Part shown: positions 1 through 12,500 of the stretch, one piece after another | How the letters are laid out: the number at the start of each line of letters is the position of its first letter | Numbering within the stretch: position 1 is the first letter of the stretch | NCBI GenBank assembly: GCA_032622095.1 | Contig: CP136069.1 | Location: 33,142,194-33,206,193 of the forward strand | Source of the DNA: Siphonodentalium dalli | Taxonomy: Eukaryota > Mollusca > Scaphopoda > Gadilida > Siphonodentaliidae | DNA length: 64,000 bases | Direction: 5' to 3' | The notes under the pieces: generated by a model | The model's database searches: none | What the model saw: only the letters and a program-made list of their open reading frames with translations | Told to the model about the DNA's origin: nothing | Made by a program: the position numbers and the translations under genes

Positions 1-249
1 TGCCAGTTATAAGGTGAAACTAATTTGCCAAATGGGGTTGGGAACAGACATGCGTACTATTCTTGGAATGTTTCTTATCAAAAACCTAATTAGTGAATTT
101 GATCGTGATACTCCATTAATATTTTAAGCCGATATGGGGCATCGACTTGTTGACATATTATTCTAGACCTACATCGTCACGGACTCTAAGAAATTTCACG
201 CATAACTAAATAAAGCAGATAATCACGTAGAGTTGCCACCTGTTATCTG
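1..249. other. 5' flank of the arylsulfatase gene
   Basis: AT-rich upstream DNA with no open frame or recognisable exon. It is assumed to hold the upstream regulatory sequence of the sulfatase gene. I see no specific transcription-factor site that can be defended. Confidence 0.4.
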
Positions 250-252
250 GGT

Positions 253-290
253 TATATAAATGGTATGCGGAAAGTGGCTGCATCACTTTG
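253..290 (+). promoter_or_regulatory. TATA box plus initiator of the arylsulfatase gene
   Basis: TATATAA lies at 253-259. An initiator matching YYANWYY (TCACTTT) lies at 283-289, so the A at 285 is 32 bp downstream of the first T of the TATA box, which is standard spacing. The first in-frame ATG is at 300, giving a predicted 5' UTR of only about 15 nt. The motif matches are seen directly; the start site is inferred. Confidence 0.6.
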
Positions 291-299
291 AATACACCT

Positions 300-542
300 A
301 TGTTTGTAATAAGTTGTGCCATTGCCTGCTTGATTGCATTGGCATCTGGACAGACAACCCAGCCCAATATTGTGTTTATCCTCGCGGACGATCACGGTTG
401 GAATGATGTCGGTTACCATGGATCAGAAATCAAAACGCCGAACCTCGACAGACTTGCCAACAGTGGGGTTAAGCTGGAAAATTACTACGTCCAACCAACA
501 TGTTCTCCAACACGGAGTCAGCTGCTATCTGGAAGGTACCAG
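300..542 (+). CDS. ARSB: Arylsulfatase exon 1: signal peptide and CxPxR motif
   Basis: Encodes residues 1-81. The frame opens with ATG at 300; an in-frame TTG at 288 is not a likely animal start. A hydrophobic signal peptide is followed by [18 protein letters not shown], which carries the two aspartate calcium ligands. [16 protein letters not shown] carries the cysteine that the formylglycine-generating enzyme oxidises in this family. The donor AG|GTAAGT at 543 is strong. The exon ends in phase 0. Confidence 0.95.
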
Positions 543-3500
543 GTAAGTCCAGCTGAAAAAGTCACCCTCACCGCTTGTGTGTGTGCGCGTAATAAAGTTA
601 TCCAAGTTCCCCAAGAAATGATACCATGTACAGTAATGCCATAAGTAATCGACTCCATAACCACAGCAGAATTATGGGTAACTTTTCAGGATTTAGTCGG
701 AAATATGGCTTGTTGCCATTCATAGGAAAGCTCTTGGGGAGAGCTTTCCGATGAATGGCAACAAGCCATATTTCCGATTAAATCCTGAAAAGTTACCCAT
801 AATTCTGCTGTGGTTATGGAGTCGATTACTTAGGGCATTACTGTAGTGATAAAGTCATCCAGGTTATTCAAAGTTTGACAATAAATGGGATTTAAAATTA
901 AAGGAGAGAGGTCGTTTGTGGAAATATGTTGTTAGTTAACCCTTTACCCAACAGAAGGGCCCTGTGCCAATGCATTCTCTTATATATGCGAGTCGACCAT
1001 AGGTCGCCTCGCATATATAAGAGAATGCATTGGCTTAACACATTTAAAATTATAAAATTGTTAAAGAATGTAAGAAAAAATGGTAAAAAAAGATTTTTTT
1101 TAGGCCAATGCATTCTCTTATATATGCGAGGCGACCTATGGTCGACTCGCATATATAAGAGAATGCATTGGCACAGGGCATAACTGTAACTATCACAATG
1201 TGGTCAAGGAGCCGGTTCCAATGATATCCATATTTGTATGGTTCTATTGAGACATACCGAAGATATTTTAGGCTGTTGAAGCTTTATTTGGCCGGTTTTG
1301 GCCGGTTTGTTGGGTAAAGGGTTAATGATTTACCAACTCGATCACAGCCATCAAATAAGATTTTTCCATTTCGGAAATTGCGCACGTATAAACATATACT
1401 TTTCAGCATAGCCAAGGATCATGATCATCCTCCGCTAATGGGTTCGTTGTCGTAATGTTTTAAACATAAAAGCACACCAGTCTCAGTCGGCGCGATATTG
1501 AAATGTTTCCGTAAATAATTGCCGTCTGCTTCTTTTATCCAAAAAAAAAAAATGAAACTGCAATACAATTGATCATTGGTCGCATATTGACATTAGTGCC
1601 GGTGTTAAACAAGGACCGAAATAACTGCTTTATTGTTTGTTCGATGAACGGAAGAAAATCCACTTGCAAAAAAATATCAACACGTGTGCTTTTTATGTAG
1701 AAAACACTACGACAATGACCCTGTCACGTGAAACTACGCGAGAGTGGTGTGCGTCTATGTATAAAACATTACGACAACGACCCATTAGCCTCGCTGTCCG
1801 TAAATTTATAAATATTTACTGAAGGCGGCCATTTTGATCACGCGAAATTTTATCAACTTGAGTAACTTTACCACAATTCCGGGAGCGTGGGTACCTTAAC
1901 CCATTATATACTAAAGCATCATTGACGAGTAGTTATCGGAAAGGAAATGTTATGATAATAAGTTCAACGCTGAACGGTCGAATGATTAACTTATTATCTA
2001 AACATTTTCCTCTATAAATGGGACTCCTTCTGCACTTTTATTTATCTGTCGTCTGCTTATTTGCCTGAACATCCATGTAAATCGATAATAGACAATTCCG
2101 ATGTATACATTTTTAACTGACTGGGATAATCCATTTAATACAGAGGGGGTTAAGGGCGTAAGTGAAATAAGACCAGTAATATCGATATTCCACCTGGACA
2201 CAGAACAGGTGTCATGTGTGGCCTAGGAGTGTATATCGATTGATAGAGATTCTAGATTCGTTTATGCTGGTATCCTTTCAGCTCAAGCAACACTCCGGCA
2301 TGGTGGTAGTGGACAGCGCGGTATTCACAAATAGAAGGAGTTCTTAACCCTTCCATGACTGGAGCTTCCTGAAGTTTTGCGAAAAATATGAGCCAATGCA
2401 TTCTCTTATGTATGCGAGTCGACCGTATTTCGCCTCGCATATATAATATAATGCATTGGCCTATATATTTTTTTAACATTGTAAGAAAAATATGACAAAA
2501 GTGAAAATTGTTAAAGAATGTAAGAAATGATGATAACATATGATCAAAAATTGTGAAATGTAACAAAAAATGCGAAAAAAAATGATAAAATTGAAATTTT
2601 TAATAAAATGATAAAATTTGAAAAGAATATATAAAAAATGATAAAAATTGATATAGACTGTAAGAAAGAATTCTAAAAAATGATAAACATTGTAAAAGAA
2701 TATAAGAAAAATTGAAAAAATAATGATAAAAATTGCTAAAGGATGTAAGAAAAATTTATGACAAATATTGTTAGGCCTATGCATTCTATTATATATGCGA
2801 GGTGACATATGGGAGACTCACATATATAAGAAAATGCATTGCACAGGTTCTTTAATGCTGCACCTGACCTTCAAAACGCTGGTCCCGTACTGGGTCAATT
2901 CAAAAGAAATCTTATTGAAGATTACTATATACTAGAAGGTGACCCGACTTCGTCCGGGCTTTGACCTTGAATTGTCTATTTTGAAGGCCAAGGTCAAGTG
3001 GGGTCACGATTTGACCCGTCCAAAACACAGTGCCCGAACAAAAGTACCCGACAAAAGTACCCGTCGAAATCCATCCGGTTTTACCCGATTTGACCTTGAA
3101 TTGACCATTTTGAAGGTCAAGGTCAGGTGGGGTCAAACACCAACACCCCAAAAATGGTGGAAATCGGCCCAGCGGATACCGGGAAATCGGCCCAGCGGAT
3201 ACCGAGATACCCTATGCATCAAATTTCGTCCGTAAAATTCCGCCAGTTTAACCCGATTTGATTTCCACTCAAGTATATAAACGCGCCGCATATACACACG
3301 CTCATTAATTATCAAGTTTCAACGTAAAGATAAATTACCATCGGTGCCCGAGATATCGCCAAGACGTCTGAAACAGTCAAATGCATCGGCCGGTTAAGCG
3401 TTAACGTGATCTAACGTTATGACCTCTAACGACGTCATAGAAGTTACACATTGTTTTTATCCTGATGGAAGATAGTACCACTTCTTCTTGATAATAGAGG

Positions 3501-6500
3501 CAGATAACTAAAACGTATACATACGCATTATATATCGTTGGAAAGAGGAAACACGAAAGATTCTCACAGTGTCATTATTATGACTGGCATTTTATTATTC
3601 GCGCTGTTTCGAATCGATTTGTAAGCACCGAACTCAAATGAAAGTCCCGTAACACAGCGTAAAAACAGATTTGACCTCGGCACGTGAAAAGTTGAACTCG
3701 GATTTGAAAATCAATAGGCCTATGTTACTCCTGGCCCGAAAATACCCCCACATACCAAGTTTCATCAAAATCGGGTGGGCCGTTTTTGAGTTCATCGATT
3801 ACACACAAACAAACAGATCTTCCAAAATATATAATAGATATTTTAGACAGAGTCTCACTGACGAATGTTCAAAAACGGGAAGTAATAAGTTACGAACATA
3901 CAGACTTTTCAAACTTAAGTACGAAATAGAACCTTATCTTCTTCACACAACATCAATAGAAAATAGAATCGTTTTCACTAAACTGCGAATAAGTAATCAT
4001 AAATTGGCTGTTGAAAAGGGACGCCACACACAACCGCGGACGGCTGTGGAACAACGGTTTTGTATATTTTGTTCGGATAATGCTATTGAAGACGAATAAC
4101 GTTTTCTTTTAAAGTTCAGCGCTTTCCGAACTCAACGTCTCGAGCTCACAAACCTTATGAAGATACAGTTCTCATACTTTGAAAGCATGACCCAAACTGA
4201 ACAGCTTGTCAAAATCTTATCCAACAATGTGTCAAATACATGCACTTCAATTTGTCATATGATCCGAAGATTATTCTCCGCACGTGATGAGCATCGTTTC
4301 ATAAATCAATGAACAAATACAGAATAGATGATCCATTGCACATTCAGCTTGACCTTATATTAATATCATTTATTATACTGTTCAATACACAATGTACAAG
4401 TATATGTTATTATGTATACATACTGTCCTTATAAGGATGTTTTTGCCAATTAAAACTTATCTTATCTTAACTCTAAATGTTCAAGTCGCTCAAAACTGAA
4501 ACACATGGGATTGTTCCGGGTTTAATAATAGCAAAACCGCGAAATTGGACTGCGATTAGTCCAAGCGAATGATGCTATAAGTATAACTGTTCAACGACCT
4601 GACATACACTTTGAGCATTCCAAATAAACTGTATGAATTATGAATATGGTATCATTACTGATAAACTATATCGTCAGTAATTCGACATCTTACTGTTAAG
4701 GTAATGAAAACAATCGAATGTAAAAGTATTGGGGCAATTTGGGTGGTAAACAAATTGCGGTAAAATACAAACTGGATATGGCTTATCCCCGTGGACCAAA
4801 TGTCAATCCAATAAGGCGACAATCATGCCGATGTGTGAACTAATTACATGTACATTACACAGAGTAGTGTTCTTCATATTATCATCCAGTCTTTAATGAA
4901 GTATCACATGTTATTATCCATCCCTTATATGACACTATTTCTGATTGGACAAAAGCCGCCACGTGATAATCCGGGAAAAAGTCATATTGGACTCCAGAAT
5001 GTCATATTGAACTCCCAAGTGTGCAATATCACTTTCATCGGGACTCTGTGACATCTCGAATTAACTATTGCGAAATGAATCGGTGAAATTGTGATGCGCG
5101 CGCCACACTGGTGGATTTAGCAGACGTTTCACTTCCGCATTGATTTTTTTTTATCTCCGTGTTTACTGTTCCAAATCATGCTTTCTGATGATCAAATACA
5201 GGCTTTTATTGAGAATTAAGTGCCGACAAATACCAAAAGTAACCACCCAAGTGCTATCCCAAATGTGTATAAACATACAGATGGATAATAAAAATGTCAT
5301 TATACAATGTTGTGTACAGTACTCGTTCAGATTGTGGTGAAAAGTCATATTGGACTCGACACTGCGCCTCTCGTCCAATATTACTTTTCACCACAACCTG
5401 GACTCGTACAAGAAAAACACATACTGCACAAAACATTGTATAATACTATACATGTATTACAATTAATACATAGCACCTTACTTACCGCCATACAAAGTTA
5501 AACTCACTCCGTAATGGACGTACCCAATGATATTAATCACCACCATTTCCACAATCAGTCATTATAATATAGAAGTCGTATGTATGCATGACATGAATAA
5601 GATGGTGGTAAAAGTGGCAAATACAGTAATGATCTAAGTAATCGACTCTTTAGCCACAGCAGAATTATGGGTAACTTTTCAGGATTTAGTCGGAAATATG
5701 GCTTGTTGCCATTCATCGGAAAGCTCTACGCGAGAGCTTTCCGATGAATGGCAACAAGCCATATTTCCGACTAAATCCTGAAAAGTTACCCATAATTCTG
5801 CTGTGGTTAAAGAGTCGATTACTTAGAGCATTACTGTAAATATCCAGTATGATAGTTTAGTATTGAATTATTACCGGAAATAACACTTTCTGTATTGCTC
5901 TCCTCCCGAAAATTTATTGCGAGCTAGTCGTCACTCGCCTAGGGTACTTTACATGGGAGCTCATATGCACTCCACTGCAATTCTGTTATGAAGAGGCCTG
6001 GGCATATCTTTTCAATATGCATACCATTCAAAGTACTATTGAACAATTAATGTGAGAACGGGTGGAATTGCTTTTTAGCGGAATTTTCGCCTTGTTATAA
6101 GCTAGACCCACCCCATGATATAGTGTAATAAAATAATTATTTTAACGCATATGGGGCAAATATTGAAACTCCAGGTTATAATTCTGAATATTATTTTAGT
6201 AGTCATAAAATGCCTTTAGACATAGATCTGGAATATTTTTTTACATGGCATTGGAACAACCTGCGGAAGGAGTTCAGACCTACCTACCGATCCACACCTT
6301 ACAACCTGGATTTTTTTTGGTGCAATACCCTCCACCCCGCGATTATTGGGAAAATTTTGCTCGGCTGAAAAAAAAATCAAAATTTGTAAAAACTTCATCT
6401 TTCGATACCTGGCCATCGAAACCTCCTAATTAATGTGTTCATATGTCCGATCCAATTATTGTCTCGTATCAAAAACTTACAACTAGTGGATGTATGGTGT

Positions 6501-9500
6501 CAAATATAAGACAGGACAACTTTAAAAATGTAATGATGCGTTTAAATTTCAAACTTTGTTGAATTATACTTGTTATGTCACTGTGATCAAGTATATAATT
6601 ATGTCTTCCGCTTGGATGTTTACAGTATCAGTGACATCCATAATTTATTTGTGAGAGTTTATTGTTTTTGGACCAATATTTGCAATTTTTTTCTACTTTT
6701 GGTCAAAATTTTGGACTGAAATGATCATCTCCCTCTCTCTCTCAATCGCTCGCTCTCAATCGCTCGCTCTCTCAATCATAGTCCGTGAATATGTCTCTAA
6801 ATGTTTTATGTATTTTACCAGAATCTTCGAACAAACTCAATGTAAATTGATAGAAGCGATTCATTACAGGTGTTTTATATTCATATTTATTATCTTATAC
6901 TCCGGACACTGCTCAACTTGCTAGGATGAAATACATGTACAATATATTTGACTGATTTCTAAAACGCATGCTATTTGCACAGTGAAGCATATAGTCTAAT
7001 TGTTTGTTGTTTGAATCCAGATACAAGTACATGAACCGACATGTATACAGAAAAATGGTTGGTTGCAAATGGTTTGAACTACTTAAAGCGTTGAGCAACT
7101 GTATGCAACTTGATCCAGTCATCAGTATACAGTGGGCAGCAACATTATATAAGAAATATTAAATTTTATGGCATTTTCCATTATTTGATTAGCAAATTGC
7201 TACGCCATGCCAGTTATTTTATTCATGATATAACATGGATGTGGTTGCAGATTCACACTGGTATGCAACATGGTATAATATGGGCACCGCAGCCGACCGG
7301 GTTACCACTGAATAGTTCGACTTTCGCAGACAAGTTGAAGGAAGCGGGTTATTCCACGCACATGGTAGGAAAATGGCATCTAGGTTACTACAAGAATGAA
7401 TACTTACCTTGGAACAGGGGCTTTGATACATTTTACGGTAAGTTCTCACAACTAGCCTCTGCTATATTCCTCATCTGCAACTTCATCACCACCATCAACA
7501 GTATCATGGTAATCAGCATCACCATCATCATCACCATCACCATCATCACGATCATCATCATCATCGCCATAATCATCATCATCATTATGGGTGTCACCAT
7601 TGTCAACAGCACCTCACCATCATACCATCATAGTGGTCATCAGCAGCAGTATCATAAGCATCATTATGGTCATCATCGTCACCAAACCCATCATTGTATA
7701 TACGTGTAAATATGTTTTGCGCCTCATATTAATTTATATTCCTCTCCGAATAAAATGCCGCAAATGGAATGAGTTGGATGTCCTGTTCCATTCTTAATCT
7801 CCAGTCACGTTCCTGTGTTATTTTGACATTTGCTTTCACTAAGCTTTTCCGTGTATCCTTTGTCAGGAAAGTGCCATCCTGTGTGTAGACAGTGCAATAG
7901 TCCAGTAAATCATATTTCATTAGAACATTAAAAATATGGTATATGAACGATGATTCATCGAGGTTCCCAAGTGTTGTGGTCATTTAACCTGGATCGGAAT
8001 ATTTGTTTCGAGTATTTATCATCGCGTCCGTTGCAGAGATTGCCAAAAAAGGTAAGTAGGCGTTTTTCAATTATAGAGATATAATTGTGCCTCTGCCGAG
8101 GAGACCTAATACCACGTCTGTTCTGGAGCGGGCCGGGGGGCCTAGAATTTGCTTCAGACAAAATCGATGGACCCTTTCTAGTTTGAGTTCATTGGCCGCG
8201 TATAATGCACACATATAGAATAGTTGGCAATACTACTGACTCATATATTGTTTTCGAACTAAGAGGGGTTATGCCTCCATAATACACCCCGCGTTGCTCA
8301 ACATGAGGTACATGTTTTGTGACTTATGTAATCTATGAAGTCGGTTGTGTGGTTATTTCTATTAAATGGATGACAAGGTGTTGAATACTATCTGCCTCTA
8401 GTACTGATTTATCATCTGGGTCCCACTGTTTCCGCGTTCTATGATTAGACAAAGATATCGATTCGTTAAATATGACCACCTTACACTTATCAGGGCTGTA
8501 TATGAACCTCCACATGTTTGAGAATTGTGAGCATATATTACATAATGGCTGTAGTCCTGCTCCGGTCAATGACAACAGTGTCATATCGTCGGCCTAAGTG
8601 GGACAAGCGCAACTAATGGAGTTCAGACACATGCCATTCTGGGATGTTTCCAATTCGTATAATAGATCATCAATGAAAATTTTCATGTAAATTAGAGGAG
8701 AGAGGACATCTGTCCGTCGGGTGCCTTGTTGCATGTCAATTACTCTGGATAAGAGATTATTGTAGCGGACCATTCACTTGATATCTGACGAGAAAGATTT
8801 AAACAAGTGCCAAATTTTACCATGGAATCCCCGATTGTATAAGTTCACTAGAAGTCCGTTTTTCCATAACGCATCAAAAGCGTTATGAGTGTCTAGGAAG
8901 CATGAATAGAGAGGACTGTGGTTTTCTTGTGTAAATGAGATGCTTTCGTGAATAACGAATGATGAGTTCAACAACTGACTCCTTTCTGGAAGCCGTTTTG
9001 AAGAGGATGCACCTCTATGAGCTCTGGTGTAGTATCTCAACATATCTCCCCCATAAAGTATATGCTCGTATGAAAGGTGGTCTATTCCTGGAGCTTTACC
9101 TCGTTTAACAGCGTTCATGACGCTTTGAAATTCACCAGTAGTAACACTATACATTAACAGGTCGTTGAGAGTTCAGATGTAACATCGCAATTTCTCCATA
9201 ATTCGGTCGTTCACGACCTTAAAATATTGTTTGTCAAACGTATCGCGTTCAAGTGGGGAATACAGTTTCAATATAATTTGCCCAGGCCTCTATCACCTGT
9301 AATGGTTCCCTCAGGGTTAATCAGTTTACTTCAAATAAGTTGTTGGCAGAAGTCCCACTTCCGGTTCGCCTTTTATTAAACTCGCGGTAGAATTTATTTA
9401 TATCTATTTCCGCTAAAACTTTCACCGAAAGAGGCGCGTCGACTCTTTGTATGCTTTGTATTCAGAATTATTACATTCGCGTGGTCCCTCGGCCTCGATC

Positions 9501-12500
9501 CATTGGCATCTTTTGATTTTCATGACTTTATGCAGTTCAGTTAGCTCTTTATTCAAAAATGGTTTGATATGCCGTTTGAATGTTTTAGTTGGAACCGTCG
9601 ATTGGGCCACTTCGTGTATAACTTGCACTAAATGATCATACGATTGCTCAAGCTCCTCAACACTGTTAATCGAGTTGCTTGGAACTTTGGTGTTCATCAT
9701 CGTCTGATATGAATTGATGATATCAGGCGCTGTGCACACTATGTTCCAGTTATAGTTTAAAGGCGCATATGTGGCTTCCTGTTTGGGGTTCTGTATGTAT
9801 TGTGTACAATCTAATGTCATAAAGATCGGACGATGCTTGGAAACATTAAGGGCAGAATAGTCTATTACTTCAGCATACGATACTCTGTGCACACTGTGAA
9901 TTGAAATGAGTATATGATCGATAGTGGTGCCAGGATCCCCGATCGCGGGGACAAAAGTTGTCTGTACCCCTCTGCAATCACTCATAATGTTCCCAAAGAT
10001 GAATTCGCATTTATTGATGCATTTAGCGAATTCTCTGTCGCGAGGATTACGTTTATTTAGGTTGCCATTGAAATCTCCCATAAACATTAATTGTCCTAGG
10101 ACCGAATACATATCCCTTAAATCGTTTATTTTCTGTAAGTATTCCTTATAGTGGTCTACGGGAAAGTTTGTGGAGGGGAGATAAACCTGAAATATGTACC
10201 AGAATAGATTTGTTGCGACTTTGATTGTATACCGTAGATCCGGTCATCATTTAAATCAAGGACTGTGATTAGATCATTGTATTGTGTTTTCCATATTAGC
10301 ATCACACCACCTTTGAAACGTCCTCATTGAAGCGTTGTGAATTATCGCAGACAACGTGATAACTGTAGTGTGGATTTACCATATTGATGAAGTGAGTATT
10401 GTGTTGATGGAGCCAATGTTCGTAAATACCGCATATATCAATATCCAGACTATTAAGAGTGTTACCCTGGTACAATTACTAGATATGAGCCCAGTGCAAT
10501 TCCAAGTTAAGAAATTTAACATTCTGAACCACAGGCTGAGTAGTTCAAATGATAAGAGGGTCTGTTTTTGGTATCTGATAAATAAATACGGATTATATAA
10601 AGCGAATGGGATTAATATGTTTAATTCAGTACGATACAGTACCCATGTAATTAATGCAGTACGATACAGTACATATGTAATTAATGCAGTACGATACATT
10701 ACGTATATAAACGATTGAATCAAAGACACATGTCTGGAAACACTTCTATCAATTAATATTGATTTTATATCGATGTGTTATTATATACTAGTAATGCGAT
10801 AATTAATTGGGATATGTTTTCTTTAATATTTTTTAGAAGAGACCGTCATGAATCTTTCAAGTGATCTCAGATAGAGATAGAGTTCTCCTGCTTGTTACGC
10901 TCTGTACATTTTAATGAGCCGTAGAATGTCCCAAATTCATTGTATGTATTATACCAGAACATTATAAATAGCATAAATATTAATTTATTGAAGAGTTTCC
11001 GGACAACGGTCTTGATATGAGTCGGAATAACTGGACTTGCGATATCTCACTATATACGTCAACTTTCGAGACATGTTATATAACATGAACCGATCACACT
11101 AAATATAAAAAGAATAGTGCTTTCCGTCGACCATTATTTACTGAAATTCAACAATTTACCGACATGTTGCATAGCTTAATAACTCGCAAGTCAAATTGCG
11201 CAAGTTTGAACAATTGAAACGTGTGCTATTTCTTACGTCCGTGAGACAGTGTAATCAAATTACGATGTTTTTTTTTTTAATATACATGTGTATCTAGTTG
11301 ACTAAATGGTATATACGTGTTTTCCGGGTTGCAGGTTATCTGACGGCCTCGGAAGATTACAGCACCCACGAGCGGTGTGGTGCCATGCCCGGTTACACGG
11401 AGTTCCATGATATGTGTGGAACGGACTTTCGGTTAAACGACCAAGTTATAAAGAACGAAACCGGGAAATATTCCACAGACCTATTTACAGACAGGGCTGT
11501 CAGCGTCATTAGTGACCATGATACCAGCAAGGTAAAGTAAGCCCAACTCAAACGTATATGCAGCAGCAAGTAAAGAAATATAATTTAAAGATGTATTCCG
11601 GTTGTAGGCCTCCAGTAGCTAGGCCTATAACAACATATACGCAATATAACTTAAAAGTGTTTGCTTTTTACTTTGTTCCGCTAAAGGTGTTGGAAGCCAT
11701 ATGTGATCTATTAACATGTCCTGATATGAGAGAATAAATCTATAATCTGATGGCGACGTTAACGTTGACGATGATAACGACGGCGAAGACAATAATGGTG
11801 ATAATTATGATTATCATATGATCATTAATTTTCTCCCGCGACCCTATAGTAAATGATTGGCGTGGCCGGGTTGATAGATCACGATATTAACCCGGCGCGG
11901 GGTTGATAACAAAATAGGTGTCACGTCACGCGTAAGAGGTGTCTGTCCAATCACGTCACGCATAGCTTTGCAACCAGCCAATTAAAATTTCTTATACATA
12001 ACTCATTTGTAGTTGATTTTCGGAAGAGAGTTTCAGTAAATATGCTGTTTGTTGAACATATTTGTCTATTCAACCCCTACAGTAGTTCTCTAATTGGCTG
12101 ACAGGTAAAATATGCCGCTAGTTTATATAATAAAACCCTTGTTGCATGGTTTCGAGGTTGACATGAGGATTTATTAACCCTTTGAAGTTAATATTCACCG
12201 AGGCCACAGGCCGAGGTGAATATTAACTTCAAAGGGTTAATAAATCCTCATGTCAACGTCGAAACCATGCAGCAAATGTATATGAGTATAACGATGACGA
12301 TGATAACGACGGCGAAGACGGCGACGATGTTAATAATAGTGATGATTACGACTTACTTATATCCTGGTATCCATAATATAATGGACCAGCTTCTGTGCTG
12401 TAATTAACAGCCATTGCGGCTCAGTGGTATGCATGTTTGGCTTGTATATGTATGTTCTTGTTTCTTATCGAATTTAGTTCTTTTTTGTGTTAATGAATCA

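Larger units (their letters stand above)
543..7250 (+). other. Intron 1 of the arylsulfatase gene (6.7 kb)
   Basis: No host coding exon is visible. It contains two CAGTAATG fold-back elements (631-843, 5624-5836), two 69-bp double-hairpin elements (936-1325, 2392-2844), a minisatellite-like tract (2880-3320) and a LINE 3' end (3820-4465). The stretch 5900-7100 shows only AT-rich unique sequence and short CT-rich repeats. Confidence 0.8.

Noticed and set aside
288-299. In-frame TTG start upstream of the sulfatase ATG
   Set aside because: Animal nuclear genes rarely start at TTG. ATG at 300 gives a normal signal peptide and lies just downstream of the predicted transcription start.
543-644. 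Open frame running past sulfatase exon 1
   Set aside because: It reads through a strong AG|GTAAGT donor and loses all similarity; the true continuation is exon 2 at 7,251 in phase.
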